This document shows positions 1-11,565 of a DNA stretch of 64,000 nt, one piece after another. The translations under genes and the position numbers were made by a program. The notes beneath the pieces were generated by a model, which searched no databases, was not told where the DNA came from, and saw only the letters and a program-made list of their open reading frames with translations. The first letter of the stretch is position 1; each line of letters starts with the position of its first letter. The stretch spans positions 124,001-188,000 of the forward strand of contig JARBJD010000045.1 in NCBI GenBank assembly GCA_033064195.1, in the 5' to 3' direction. This DNA is from Blattamonas nauphoetae. Taxonomy: Eukaryota; Preaxostyla; Oxymonadida.

Positions 1-1916
1 AAACTCTCTTTCCTACATTCTGCTTGCTGTTTTGTTGTTTATCTTGTCAGAATTGGAACACAACTTCCGCGTGTGTTTGTGGAGATATCAGAAGGCATGA
101 GGACGAGTGAATGCGGAAGAAAGGAAGGCGGAGGGAGAGGAGCGTCGCCTGTTGTGAGACCTCATCTGGCTGGGTCGTTGGAAGAGACAGTCGCGCTGGT
201 GTTGATGACGTCGGATCGGAACGTGATGTGGGGGAGTGCTGTGACTGAAATTGGGGTGTGTAGGGTTGTGGTGTGTTTTGTGTTTTCGTGGTTTGCTCTG
301 TTCCTTTGTCGTTTTTCAAGTTTTCTCTGATTTTTGAATTTTTGTGTGGCTCGCTCAGATTGTTGGAGAACTGCTGGTCTCCATCGTGGAGACAACGACA
401 TAGTTGACAGTGCGCACGCAGCAACGGCTGGTGGACGAGAGGAGGAGTGGAGAGGGTGGGTTGCGGGGTGGTCAGCTGTAGTGGGATGACAGTGTTCTGA
501 AAAACCCGTTTCTGCCGAAAAAGCCGAAATAAACCGAAATATACTCTATTATCATTTCATTTTAAGCTACCTTTTGAAATTTGACTTTATGGACATAAAC
601 ACCATGATCTAGCCTGGTTTTAACAATCAAGAAGCGGCGGAGAGTTAGTACTGTTCCCCATTCTTCATCAACTGCGTCATTGTTTAGAGTGATTTCTGGT
701 AATTCTCTCTCTCAATAAACGATTGAAAACATGTTTTTAAGAGATTAGAAAACAAATTTTTAGCACTATAGTTGAAAATCAGAATGTAATCGAATAAAAA
801 CGGGTTTTGAGTGCTTATCGGGTTTTTTCGGAGCACTGTGAATGCTGTGTGTGCGGAGAGGTACGAGCGGCAGGAGACGCGTTGGTCATCTCCTCTTCTT
901 CTATCTTCACTCATTGTCTCTCTCTATGCAATCTCAGTCTGCCGCTGCCTATGGTGTCGAGCGGGTGGAGGGAGTGGGGGGAGGGAGTGAGCAACGAAGG
1001 ATTGTGATGACTCTGAGAAGGAACTAGATGAGGACGAGCAGGAATTGAGAACATTCACTTTACGGATGGGAAAAAGAAAACAAAAGAGAGAGAGGGACGA
1101 GTGGATGGAGGGTGAGATGGGGTGGATGGCGTCAGCGGTGAATATGGAAGAGGAGGGGGAGGTCGGGTTACGAGAGGAGGAAGAAGAGAGGGAGGGAGTG
1201 AGGGAGAGTGGGGTGTTGGAGGCGCTGATGTCGTCGATGGAGAGGGAGAATAAAAGGAGAGCAGAGGAGACACAAAAAGATCTAGCGATGAAGAGAAGGA
1301 GATGGGGAGAATCAAGAAAGCGGGAAACTGCAGATTCTCCGAATCCTTCTTCGATATGAACTTGCCGGATTGGTGAAGTTGATGGAAGGCCGCGAGAAGA
1401 ACGAGGCGGAGAGAGACGAGAGAGAGGAGGATCGAGAACAAAACTAATCATCAAAATCAAGAGAAAAAGGGAGAAATGAAAGATTTTTGCATTTTTTTCA
1501 CGATTCCCTTCATACATTTCAAGAAAAAGAGTCTGTTGGAAAGATGCTCTCCATGCATTGAAATGGTCATAATATGGTCCGCCATCTCTGTATCACATCT
1601 TTCCCTTCAATATCAAGACTTCTTCGATTTGATTGACCGTAAGAAATACGCATCTCTCACAATCGGTCAGATCAAACAAAGGCCCTCATAGACCGCTATC
1701 AATTCACTAAAATTCATCATTTCACTGAATTTAAATTAAAATATGTATAGTTGTGGTTATAGTTAAAAGAAAAGAGTGAAAAATTCCAATAATAGCCCAG
1801 AAAACGATGGACTGCCTCTAGTAAGACGCGGACTGCCCCTAGCAAAGTCGGACTGCCCCTAGCACAAAAAAACGGACTGCCCCTAGTCAAAACGCGGACT
1901 GCGCGTAGCACTACCC
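1..1916. mobile_element. Right part of a MULE-like TIR element, GCAGTCCG family, copy A
   Basis: This stretch aligns with the interior and right end of the complete element at 54597-56442; its own left end lies outside the window. The last 110 bases hold five copies of the ladder motif (CGGACTGC on this strand) and finish in GTAGCACTACCC, exactly like copy B. The interior has no intact gene. The plus strand has a purine-rich frame (1045-1359, rich in E, R and K) and the minus strand a serine/proline-rich one; both look decayed. A second, smaller element is nested at 490-838. Family assignment rests on the 10-bp target duplication seen around copy B. Confidence 0.82.
490..838. mobile_element. 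Nested 349-bp MITE with CAGTG ends and TGA duplication
   Basis: The left end reads CAGTGTTCTGAAAAACCCG and the right end, read inward, CAGTGCTCCGAAAAAACCCG. It is flanked by TGA on both sides (487-489 and 839-841). The matching part of copy B of the host element (about 55.5-55.6 kb) lacks it. The inner end shares AACCCGTTTTTATTCGA with the ends of the 14751-17806 element, so the two may be related. It has no coding capacity. Confidence 0.68.
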
Positions 1917-2113
1917 GGAGTTGTGGCTGAGTGCACATCGGTGTGGAGAGGAGGGTGTTGTGAAAGTGTCGTCACATTTGTCTCAATTAGTGGGGTGTGT
2001 CGCACAAGACAAGTGTGTGATGTCAGAGCTGACAACGATCACATATAAACAGTGTGTGGTGTCCAAAAGAAGCCAGAAACAGGTCGGAAGTGTTCGTTGG
2101 CCCAGGTCTGTTT

Positions 2114-3187
2114 CTATTCTTGTTCCGGAAGGTTCATGCCCAGTTGATTGTTCCAGTCGTTCGAGGTTAAAACAATGTATTCTCCATCCGAGTCATTTTG
2201 GTCGTTTCGCAGCTTTGCCTCAATCACATCTTCGATGCCCTCCATTCTCAACATTCGTTGCACTATCCTCCCCATCTGTCGCACTTCTCCCCCTTTCTTA
2301 TTCCATTCCAGCTGGGCATCGACGATCATATCCAGAAAAAGCCAGATTGAGTGATCGTCTTCGAAAAACGTGAGACAACTTGGAATCGTGAGGACGACGG
2401 GCATGTGAAGAACAATTTCCAATGTCGGTTGGTAATAAGGAGATATTTGGAGAAGGTTGGCAAGGAGATCCAGAAAATTCTCGGATTGGTCACCATCGAT
2501 GATCGAAAATCGGTTGGCGCACAGAAGGCAAAGATACTGCTCCGAAGGAAGGAGAACTTGCAGAAAAGTCGTCTCGTGAACAGCTTGTTGTTCATTTCCA
2601 TCTTCAATTCCGAGATCTGCGAGACCATTCGGAGTTGCGAGCCAGACAGACTCGGAGATGACAACAATGAGACAGGCGTGGATGTCGGCTTCTTCGGCAA
2701 AGGAAAGAGACAGTGGATGGAGATTGGTGTAAAGTTGAAAGATCAGATCAGCTTTGACAAGGGCAAGAAGAACTTTCGGCGAACAGTTCGAGACTAGATT
2801 CTCGATCAACTCCATTGCTGCTGTGGTGATGAACTGACACGGTGTAGAAATGAGCACTATAATCGACTGTACGAAGTCTGTCGAAATTTCATCAGAAGTT
2901 CTCTTAAGACTGACGAAAAAAGCATCTGCGATGGCTTCATCATCCGGATCCACAGATTTCAAAAATTTCACTGCTTTGGCTTCCAGTGAATCATCAAGGA
3001 CAGGGTTTAACTTCAACGTGGTAACAAGAGACCGAAAGACATCTGCATGTTTGTCCACGGTTTGAAACCGTTCTTCGTTCCAATTCAGGAATGGAGAAGT
3101 ATCCATGGAAAATGGCAACTGAGGGGAGGGCAACTCAGAGCGTGCTGGACTGGAGGAGATGACTGTTTTCAGGTCTATCTCGGACAT
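2114..3187 (-). CDS. ARM-like array protein, copy 1 (full length, 357 aa)
   Basis: An intact 357-residue frame and a full member of the tandem family. Visible family blocks in order: FLNW near residue 35, a VVFRSLVATLK-type helix near 50-70, VQSIIVLISTP near 110-125, LVKADLIFQLYTNLHP near 150-170, an ESVWLATP helix near 195, LLPSEQYLCLLCANRFSIIDG near 225-245, a TIPSCLTFFEDDHSIW block near 280-295, and a C-terminal MLRMEGIEDVIE motif before WNNQLGMNLPEQE. Alternating amphipathic helices with LVKADLIPQL-type motifs suggest an ARM/HEAT-like solenoid, so a scaffold or binding role; no enzymatic motif is seen. The ATG at 3187 is chosen because every paralog starts with M(T/S)(E/A)I there; the frame is open 40 codons further upstream. 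Function unknown. Confidence 0.85.
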   Translation of the reverse strand: MSEIDLKTVISSSPARSELPSPQLPFSMDTSPFLNWNEERFQTVDKHADVFRSLVTTLKLNPVLDDSLEAKAVKFLKSVDPDDEAIADAFFVSLKRTSDEISTDFVQSIIVLISTPCQFITTAAMELIENLVSNCSPKVLLALVKADLIFQLYTNLHPLSLSFAEEADIHACLIVVISESVWLATPNGLADLGIEDGNEQQAVHETTFLQVLLPSEQYLCLLCANRFSIIDGDQSENFLDLLANLLQISPYYQPTLEIVLHMPVVLTIPSCLTFFEDDHSIWLFLDMIVDAQLEWNKKGGEVRQMGRIVQRMLRMEGIEDVIEAKLRNDQNDSDGEYIVLTSNDWNNQLGMNLPEQE

Positions 3188-3211
3188 TTGTGAATCTGAT
3201 CGAAAACAACC

Positions 3212-3224
3212 CTCGTTATGGGTC
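3212..3224 (-). promoter_or_regulatory. Conserved GACCCATAACGAG element of array copy 1
   Basis: Reads GACCCATAACGAG on the minus strand and ends 24 nt before the ATG at 3187, as in eight other array copies. A pyrimidine-rich tract lies upstream. It could be a transcription start element, a 3' splice site, or the trace of an older N-terminal extension. Confidence 0.55.
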
Positions 3225-3299
3225 GGAATAATCGTTGAAACAAGAAAACTAAGATGATGATGATGTCCACAAGGAATAGAAAAATCAATCAACGAAGGT

Positions 3300-4440
3300 T
3301 TAGTCAATGAGGGAATGAAGAGACTGTGAACGAACGAGAAAAACGAAAGAAGGCATTAATTCGTCCAAGAACAGAGTGTGGACAAATCACAAAGCATGAA
3401 TGCAGGTGAAGAAGTTCAGGCGTCATGATTCGCAGATCTTTTATGTGTTCAGTCCAGTACACCGACCATCCCTCAGCCACTCCCTTCCCCGCCAGAACTC
3501 CCAAAAGCACGCCGTGTTCCGCCATTCGTGGCCAGACGTCAAGTGGGCGTGTCTTTTCGGTATTCTGATTCATCAAAGCGAATCCGACTCATTTTAAACG
3601 CGTTTGGGGCCAAACAATGCACACTCGAAGGGATGAGAAGGTTGGTGGAACTCCGATGGCGAAAGGTTGGGCCTAGTCGTGAGTTCCCTCGTTCTTGTTT
3701 CTGTTCCCGATCAATTCACTTCCCTCAATTCTTTCCTTGTGTGTCCCCTCCCACTTCACTTTTCCTATCCAACTCCTCCTGTTCTCCATCCGCCCTGAAT
3801 TCAAACACCCTCCAACAGACAAGTCCTGTCACACATCATGTCGGTCTGTTTTCGCTGCAACCGACAATCACAAGCATGCACGATCACCTGAACGGCAATG
3901 CTGCAGTTTGTGTCGAGCAGAGTCAATCCGTGTCAACGGCTGGTTCTCACAAGCACTCCCGACATCACTCGCTGGCTGTTCGCTCATGTCTTGCATGCGA
4001 TGCGAACGTTGGATTCTTCGCGATGTTCGATCCTCCATTCACACAAACGGAGAGGAAGGCAGATGGGAAGCGATCAACACAGGCAGAGATGGAGGCGAGT
4101 GGAGGAGGACACCAACGCTCCCTCGCGTGGGGTGAGGAAGCTGGCGTTGGAGTGCTGAGGAAGATGCGATGGACGAAGAGCGAGTGATGGAGTGTCACGA
4201 GCTGGCGTGTCAATGTCCCCTCTTCTCATTCGCATGTTCAGCAAGCAGGTGCGTAGTGTGGACGACGACGAGGACAATCAGAGCGAAGAGCAGCCACGCA
4301 ACCAGTGCTTCCTGGAGAGCGAGGGATGTTGTGTGGCGAGCGACAGTTTGTGGACAAATCGGGAATGTGGACAGAATCAATCCAGAATAAGAAACGCGGA
4401 AGCGGTGGCGGGTTCGTTTCGAACGAATGACTTGCAACAC
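3300..4440. repeat. Duplicated intergenic block A
   Basis: Near-identical in large part to block B, which is split by a transposon (about 6530-7048 plus 12958-13850). Both contain the same run near 3360-3430/6570-6640 and a very similar 400-base run near 3840-4160/13190-13530. I see no convincing gene. Both copies share a minus-strand frame ending at 4210 (13599 in block B) with the hydrophobic run ALIVLVVVHTT, possibly an eroded membrane-protein exon. Confidence 0.7.
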
Positions 4441-4449
4441 GTGCAACAC

Positions 4450-5430
4450 CGAGTGTGGAGAGGGGAGAGGCAGAGTGGAGTGGAAGGGTGTGGGTGGCGA
4501 GGGAGAGGCAGAGGGAGTGGGAGGGTGTGGGTGGTGAGGGAGAGGCAGAGTGGAGTGGAAGGGTGTGGGTGGCGAGGGAGAGAGGCGGGGAGGGTGGGGG
4601 TGGTGAGGGAGAGGCAGAGGGAGTGGGAGGGTGTGGGTGGTGAGGGAGAGGCAGAGGGAGAGGGAGGGTGTGGGTGGTGAGGGAGAGGCAGAGGGAGTGG
4701 GAGGGTGTGGGTGGTGAGGGAGAGGCAGAGGGAGTGGGAGAGTGACGGTGGCGAGGGAGAGGCAGAGGGAGTGGGAGGGTGTGGGTGGTGAGGGAGAGGC
4801 AGAGGGAGTGGGAGGGTGTTGGTGGCGAGGGAGAGGCAGAGGAGTGGGAGGGTGTGGGTGGTGAGGGAGAGGCAGAGTGGAGTGGAAGGGTGTGGGTGGT
4901 GAGGGAGAGGCAGAGGGAGTGGGAGGGTGGGGGTGGTGAGGGAGAGGCAGAGGGAGTGGGAGGGTGTGGGTGGTGAGGGAGAGGCAGAGGGAGGGAGGGT
5001 GTGGGTGGTGAGGGAGAGGCAGAGGGAGTGGGAGGGTGTGGGTGGTGAGGGAGAGGCAGAGGGGAGTGGGAGGGTGTGGGTGGTGAGGGAGAGGCAGAGG
5101 AGGGTGTGGGTGGTGAGGGAGAGGCAGAGTGGAGTGGAAGGGTGTGGGTGGCGAGGGAGGAGGCAGAGGAGTGGGAGGGTGTGGGTGGTGAGGGAGAGGC
5201 AGAGTGGAGTGGAAGGGTGTGGGTGGCGAGGGAGGCAGAGGGTGGGAGGGTGGGGGTGGTGAGGAGAGGCAGAGGAGTGGGAGGGTGTGGGTGGTGAGGG
5301 AGAGGCAGAGGTGGGAGGGTGAGGGAGAGGCAGAGGGAGTGGGAGGGATTGGGTGGTGAGGGAGGAGGCAGGGAAGGGAGAGAGAGTGGAGGCTGGGGTG
5401 GAAGAGGGGAGGGTGGGAGGGTGAGGTGGT
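4450..5430. repeat. Minisatellite, about 37-bp unit, about 25 copies
   Basis: Tandem copies of a purine-rich unit, roughly GGTGTGGGTGGTGAGGGAGA followed by GGCAGAGGGAGTGGGAG, with frequent small length changes. Long frames on both strands here are artefacts of the repeat. The same unit recurs in short arrays at 13855-13975 and, inverted, at 29951-30118, at the same place in the array spacer. Confidence 0.95.
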
Positions 5431-5449
5431 GAGGAAGGGAAATGCACTC

Positions 5450-5708
5450 AAAGGTTCAGAGAGGAAGTGATGTGCCCTGTGGATTCATGCCCAGCTGGAC
5501 AATTCCAATCCGACGAAGAAACGAAGATCAGGGTGTAAGGTTCGATGCAGAGTCTTCCAATTCTGAAACGGAAGATTGGTGGAATGAGTGTGGCCATTCT
5601 CGAAGAATGTGCCCAGCTGGTTGTTCCAACGACAATGGAACAAAATCCAATCGATGGCATCGGAACAAGGTTCGATGCACTGGCAAGGTTCAGAAAATAC
5701 TGGGTTGA
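5450..5708 (-). pseudogene. C-terminal remnants of ARM-like copy 2
   Basis: Two short stretches (about 5485-5530 and 5600-5640) read on the minus strand as eroded versions of the family C-terminus (W-N-N-Q-L-G-type). They lie downstream of the copy-2 frame, which loses homology at its own end. This suggests an internal deletion and partial duplication of the 3' part of copy 2. Confidence 0.5.
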
Positions 5709-6395
5709 TCATCGATACAGACAAAGCGGTCGATGTGAGACAAGGAATAGACGAAGGGTGATGACTTGCTGAAAAACCGTATCGTGTACGGCTTCTTGTT
5801 CATTCTCATCTTCAATTCCGAGTTGTGCAAGACCATACGGAATTGCGAGCCAGACAGATTCGGTGATGATTCTCATGAGATGGACGTGGATATCTTCTGT
5901 TTTCGCAAAGGAAATAGACTGTGGATTGAGAGTGATGACGACTTGAGGGATCAGATCAGCTTTGACGAGAGTAAGTCGGACTTTTGGTGAACACCAATCG
6001 ATCAGAGATTTGATCATCTTCACTGCTACAGTGGTGATTGTCTGACTGACTGAAGAAAGGAGCACCCCAATGCATTGTGTGAAGCTTCTTAAAGATTCAT
6101 CAGAGAAGGAGGCAATACTGCCGAGAAAAGCATCTGCTGATTCATAATTCAGGAGAGACACACAATCGAGAAATTTCGCGGCCTTCCGTTCCTGTGACTC
6201 ATCAAGTGCAGGCTGTGACTTCGCTGTGGCAACAAGAGATCGAAAGACAACTGCTTGTTCGTCAACTGTTCGAAACCGTTTTTCGTTCCAATTCAGGAAT
6301 GGAGAAGTATTCATGGAAAATGGCAACGAGGAGGAGGACAACTCAACGCGTGCTGGACTGGAGGAGATGACTGTTTTCAGGTCTATCTCGGACAT
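5709..6395 (-). pseudogene. ARM-like array protein, copy 2 (C-terminally truncated)
   Basis: A 228-residue open frame closely related to copy 1: the start region, including MSEIDLKTVISSSPAR, is identical or nearly so. It keeps FLNW, the VVFRSLVAT helix, the LVKADLIPQVVITLNPQSISF block and the ESVWLAIPYGLAQLGIEDE block. After VHDTVFQQV it diverges into unrelated residues and stops, so about 130 family residues are missing, including the SCLTFFEDD and LRMEGIEDVI motifs. Probably non-functional, although the remaining frame is open. The upstream frame extension to 6515 is ignored for the reason given for copy 1. Confidence 0.75.
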
Positions 6396-6419
6396 TTGTG
6401 AATCTGATCGAAAACAACC

Positions 6420-6432
6420 CTCGTTATGGGTC
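6420..6432 (-). promoter_or_regulatory. Conserved GACCCATAACGAG element of array copy 2
   Basis: Identical motif, 24 nt before the ATG at 6395. Flanking bases also match copy 1, reflecting the recent segmental duplication. Confidence 0.55.
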
Positions 6433-6529
6433 GGAATAATCGTTGAAACAAGAAAACTAAGATGATGATGATGTCCACAAGGAATAGAAAAATCAATCAA
6501 CGAAGATCGAGCCAATTGGGAAGTGAAGA

Positions 6530-7048
6530 GACAGCGAGTGAACGAGAAAAATGAAAGAAGACATTAACTCGTCCAAGAACAGAGTGTGGACAAATCACAA
6601 AGCATGAATGCAGGTGAAGAAGTTCAGGCGTCATGATTCGCAGGCCTTCATTGTCCCTGGTCCTTTGCTCACGTTCGGATTCGCTGATTCATGCCAGATC
6701 TCATCGCTCACTTCGACTCATTGCACCGTCCATCCCTCGGCCGCTCCCGTCTCCGCCAGCTCCCCCAAAAGCACGCCGTGTTCCCCCATTCCAGGCCACA
6801 CATCGGTTGGGCCTGTATTTTCCGTATTCCCAACCATCAAATCGAATCCGACTCATTTTCAACGCGTTTGGGGCCAAACAATGCACACTCGAAGGGACGT
6901 TGGGATGGTTCATCCCACTCTCCACATTCCACAGCCCATCTCGTCCGCCTCACACCCAACCCAACACAACACAACCAAACACATCCGCCGCGTTACGACC
7001 ATCCGACCTTCTCATTCACAACAACTCGTCAGCCGAGATCAACATGTC
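6530..7048. repeat. Duplicated intergenic block B, left part
   Basis: Homologous to 3330-3660 in block A. It is interrupted at 7048/7049 by a 5.9-kb transposon and resumes at 12958. No gene is supported here. Confidence 0.7.
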
Positions 7049-7373
7049 GGGCTTTGCTAAATGTACGACTAAATTGCTAAATGTACGAATGGAGGTTTAA
7101 GGTTCAATTCCCTTCTTGATTTTTTTTTATTTTCACTTTTGTTCAAATTCTATTCCGTTCATCGTTGGTAACTGTTTTTTCAAGGGATAAGTTAAAATGG
7201 TGACGTGTGAGTGAGAAATGAATGATCTTGCCCACTATCCAATTCTTGATCAAACCCTCAAACTGTGGAGGGGAGATACCTCAATATAGAAGTGACTCCT
7301 TTACTCATCGTGTCTTTTTTCTCTCTTTCACGCAATTTTATCTCTTCAGATCGACTCAGGATCCTCATTCTTA

Positions 7374-8936
7374 CAGTCGTTGGACAATTTTGGGAAATTG
7401 GAAAATCCGGTGCCTGACGTGTTTTGACTACAGTTCTCCTACAGTTCACATAGTTTGAGATGTGGACTGAGATACCTTCTGAGCATGCACGTGCAGTCCG
7501 CGAATCGTTGTCGCAACTGAAATGGCCGGAGTTTGATTTGGACGAGATTGTGTCGATGATTCTGAGTTGGGAGAACGAGTCTCAAATTGAACAAGTGCGG
7601 AGACTCCAGGCTTTCACGGCCAAACACGCGCTTCCAACAATCCCTCCAACCACAATCTGCCACATTCTAGGTTGCAGCGAATCAACTGTCAGCAAAGCCA
7701 AGCACGGAAGCTACTATCATAAAATCGAAGAAAAGATAAACACTGTTCTGTCGAGAGAGGACGAAGAGCTCCTCCTCAAAACGATCGAAGCTGACAGTCT
7801 TAAAGGGAATATGTGGATTCCTAGCGAGATTTATCAATTTGGGAAGACACATTCTACAAAAGACAACATTAGTAAGTCATGGGCATACTGGTTTGTTTAT
7901 AGGCACAAGTCGAGAATCTGTTTTCTGTCAGCACAGCCAATGTCCAACACGCGGATGAGCCTCACCACTGGACAAATCAAAGACTTTTTCACAACAATGG
8001 CTCAAGTTCTCCAAAACATCCATCCTCTTCTCTTCATAAACGCTGACGAGATGGGCTACCAGCAGAAACAAGACGCATTCAGACATTCTCTGATTGGATC
8101 AGTAAAGCTAAAGGACAGACCACTTCATTATCCAGTTGATCCTTCTGAAAGGCGATTCAGTGTGATGGGCAGTATCTCGTTGTTTGGGAAGTCACTGCCA
8201 CTGTATGTCTCGCTGAAGAGCGAAGAAAGGCGGATTCAACAGTGACGTATTCTGTCGTTGGGCTGACAGAGTCCTCATCCCCTATGTTCAAGAGCAGCGA
8301 CGGATCCTCAGGAATCCACACGCCCCAGCAATGCTGTTAGTCGACAACGCCAGCTTTCATCTCGGAGAGTCAGCGAGGAGTGCCATCGAACCTCACAACA
8401 TCATCCTCCAGGGCCTTCCTCCCAACGCGACTCACTATCTGCAGCCGTTGGACTGTCTCACCTTCGGATTGTTGAAGAGGGCGATGTCTATCTCCCATAT
8501 GTCGAAAGGAGTGGACAATCTTGGCGAAACAATGGAATCGATGCACACCGCATACACTTCAGCAAGTTCACCAGACAATGTCAGAGCAGCTTTTCGTCTG
8601 GCAGGATACTGTGTGGACCATACAACTCTGCCAAGTAAAAGCATTATCGATGAAAAGCATGTCAGAGATATTTTAAACCATGTGTCTGTTGATTCGGCGG
8701 AGACGACGGAGAATATGTCCAATTTCACTCTCTCCACTCCAATCCCACATTCATCCCATTGATTCAGTCTCCACATCTCAGATTCTCCCAATCCAGACAT
8801 CTGTGTGTCTTCTTTCTCCACTTCAAATGTCACTTTCAGATTTTGTTTTGTTGATACGAAGGTTGCGGTTTACGAATTCTGGGAGATTGGATTTTTCCGG
8901 CAAAATTTCCAATTTCCCAAAATTGTCCAACAACTG
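7374..8936 (+). mobile_element. Nested pogo-like transposon (1.56 kb, TA duplication)
   Basis: Left end CAGTCGTTGGACAATTTTGG and right end (inverted) CAGTTGTTGGACAATTTTGG, flanked by TA at 7372-7373 and 8937-8938. The matching ends run about 30 bp. It contains a single transposase-like region on the plus strand. Size, TA target and the DDE pattern agree with the pogo/Tigger branch of Tc1-mariner elements. Confidence 0.85.
7460..8762 (+). pseudogene. Pogo/Tigger-type DDE transposase, frameshifted
   Basis: The N-terminal part (7460-8245) carries a helix-turn-helix-like stretch (TICHILGCSESTVSKAK, near residue 65) and the first catalytic Asp in LFINADEMGY. The C-terminal part (8331-8762, open in that frame from about 8217) carries the second Asp in LLVDNASFHL and the third in LQPLDCLTFG, a DD35D spacing typical of DDE_1 pogo transposases. 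The two parts lie in different frames; the shift falls between about 8217 and 8245. Otherwise the sequence is little decayed, so inactivation looks fairly recent, unless a sequencing error is responsible. Confidence 0.85.
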
Positions 8937-9319
8937 TATGATCAAGATCGTGGACACAGATCTAGGTGGGGATAGTACTTACGGACACGTTTCTTCCATG
9001 ACTCCTTCTCAAAATTCGTTTCTTTCTCGCTTTCACTGACTTTTATCTCAATAGATTGGCTCTGGCTTCTTTAATTCTCAATCACGATCACGACAGCAGA
9101 TCTTCATGAAGATTGTGAACACAGACATATAACATGCTTCGCTGTCTCTTACGGTTTGTTTCCTTTCTTTTTCTCAATTGTCTCACACAGTCATCAACAA
9201 CTACCGATCACGCGAGACGAACAATCAGAACTCCTCGTTTGTCCCTGATCAGACTGTCGTTAGGCAACCATCCTTCGCGTCTTCACTGTCAAAGTTGCAG
9301 CAGCTTTGCGTTTGTGCTG

Positions 9320-10053
9320 TCAGTCTCTCCTAACGAAACCGTCTCCGACTCCCTCCCGCGTCTCAAGCATCTCTGTGTTATCCCTGTCCAGCAGGATTGT
9401 GCGAGGCGAGATCCGAGTCAGAGTCCAGAGGTGATCCAAATTCTCCCGCATCTCGTTCCCCATCCTTCGCTTCTCTCCTCCTCGCTTATGAAGACAGTTG
9501 AACAGCATGTCGTTTCGGAACCCGATCGTCGTTTCTTTGACATCTCCAAACCGAATCACTCGTCGTATTTCCACAATCTCACTCTCTCCCTTCCTCTTCG
9601 CGTTCTCCTCCTTCCCACTCGACTCGTTTCCAACATCCGAGTTCTCCCCAATCTTCACCATGTTCACCGACGAGAACCCCTGCTCTCCTCCCAACTCGTT
9701 CAATTCCAATTTCTTCTCATTTCCTTCTTCTTGTGATTCCAACAGAGAACAATCAGAAACTCGCCCCTCACACTCAACCGAAAATCCTTCCCAATCATGT
9801 CTCGTTCAGCTGCCTTCTCGTTAGGCGACAGAACCGGAACGAAGAACACGGAATTAGCTTCCACGTCGTCCGTCCACAACGGGCACGCAACTTCCAACAC
9901 AATCCAACTGTTCCGATGCTCCCTCGTCCCATCCTCGACACACAATGTTCTGTCCAACCGATGGAACTCCGACTGACCAGCCACGTTCGTCTCTCCCTGC
10001 CATAGATGCTCAAACTGAAGACGTTTGGAACGATGTTGACGAACTGGTCCCAC
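9320..10053 (-). pseudogene. Eroded fragment of a beta-helix receptor pseudokinase gene
   Basis: Minus-strand frames resemble the 3' part of the large gene at 47256-58193. The stretch VFFVPVLSPNE matches its PFFVPTLSSD region. Further on, MLFNCLH...ISPRTILLDRDN matches its LFNRLH...LSPHEIFFD region at the start of the kinase-like domain. The pieces are in different frames and the transmembrane segment is missing. It lies inside the 5.9-kb element, so it was either captured by the element or inserted into it. Confidence 0.45.
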
Positions 10054-11565
10054 AGTGACTCAGCATGTGTTGGCGTTCATGATTCCCATCATTCTCGACC
10101 ATCTTCACGAAGAGGCGAGCGTGAGGGTTGGTCTTCTCCAGTCCGTCACGCTGTCTCTCCATGATCTACTCTACGTCTCTCTCACCTCATTCGGCTCCCT
10201 CAACATGCATCTCATCTCGATCGGGTTCCGACCGTCTTGTTCTTCTGCGACTTCGTAGGATTCTCCGTTCTCGACCACATTTTTGAGTCTTCCCGCGCAG
10301 AGTTGGATGCAAGTCCAGTTCCCTTCCACAATGGGTGTGATGATTATCGCTGTCGTGCTCCACAACATTACTCTTCTCCTCAACTCGTTGTTGACGAACT
10401 TGTCAATCAGACTTCTCTTCAACTTCTTAATCGAGCTCGTACGCCCTCTCTTCTTCCACACACTCCATTCGAACATTCTTTCAGTGCCGTTTGCTGTCCT
10501 CTCCGAAGTCATCACCATCATCGCCCCTCCATCATCATCGAAGGTGCTATCCTTCTCGCACCTCACCATCCTCGTCAACCACCCACAACATCCAGCGAGT
10601 CGATCATCTCACTTCTGTCTCACTCTCCTCCAATCCATCGATCACAATCAACACAAACAGTCTCGTCCTCGAACCGCTTGTGAAACCTTCACCACTCGTT
10701 CTGGAGGTTGGAGAGTCGACACACACGGTTACGAAGTTCTATGGTGATGCAACAGTCCTTGCTCGTCAGTGGAAAACCAAAAAGAGAGTGTTGTGAAGAG
10801 TCGGCGTTGCAGAGTGAGAATGGAGCTGTTAACGTGAAAGGAGAGCTGACAGTTGATCACGTGAACATCGAAGGAAGCTCGTCTGACACTTCTTTCGTGT
10901 TGTTCGATCTGGACGAAGGCACTCTGACACTCCTATCTGTCACCAATCTTGACCAGAACTGAGAAACATCGTTCTTCCCGTCCGCTCAGAAGGACGTGCA
11001 AGGTGTTTCAGGAGACATCACGTTTTAGCGAGAGGCAACGCAAGCGAGGTCCAGTCATTGGATCGCGTCAGACAAGTGTGACGTGAAGTTTGGGGCAAGG
11101 AAATGCCTGGACCGTCCTTCGTTCCTTCGCTGGATGGATCGATGAGCAAGAGTGTGCTGAACAAGAAGAAGGACGGGATTGATGATGTGATTATTGGGAC
11201 AACTGCAGCAACAAGAAACGAAGACCAACAACCAGTGCGTCTTGCTCTGAACTGCACAAGTTCCGACACGTGGAAAAAGACCACACACACCCTCTTCGTC
11301 CCCTCATCACTTATGTCCATACTGAACCAGGATGGGAGGTGGACACGATGGATGGCCAGATCACAACACATGGAATGAATGGGCTTCGAAGCGATCCTGA
11401 TGGTCGATTTGGAGTGTGAGGGGGAGTTGGGGGAGGTTGTGGTGGACAAGGTGGACTTGTGTTCAACTCAGCCAAAGAAAAATGGGTGATTGATATGGAG
11501 AGAAGTGTCTTGCTTGAAATGAAGAGGATGGGACGGGGCAAAGGAGTGTTCAATCATGTGCAGGG
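10054..11565. other. Decayed coding-like DNA inside the 5.9-kb element
   Basis: Only short frames. A plus-strand stretch at about 10810-10960 (LTVDHVNIEGSSSDTSFVL) resembles beta-helix repeats of the large gene, and 11103-11378 has another short coding-like frame. No gene can be assembled. Confidence 0.4.

Noticed and set aside
924-1517. 197-codon minus-strand Ser/Leu/Pro-rich frame
   Set aside because: Complement of a purine-rich stretch inside a decayed element; the equivalent region of copy B does not keep it intact.
4210-5451. 413-codon minus-strand frame rich in Pro/His/Ser
   Set aside because: It translates the purine-rich minisatellite; overlapping frames are equally open. Only its last 60 codons, outside the repeat, might be an eroded exon.
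7090-7110. GGTTCAATTCC, similar to a tRNA T-arm / polymerase III B box
   Set aside because: No acceptor stem or anticodon arm fits around it, and it lies within the terminal inverted repeat, occurring at both ends of the 5.9-kb element.
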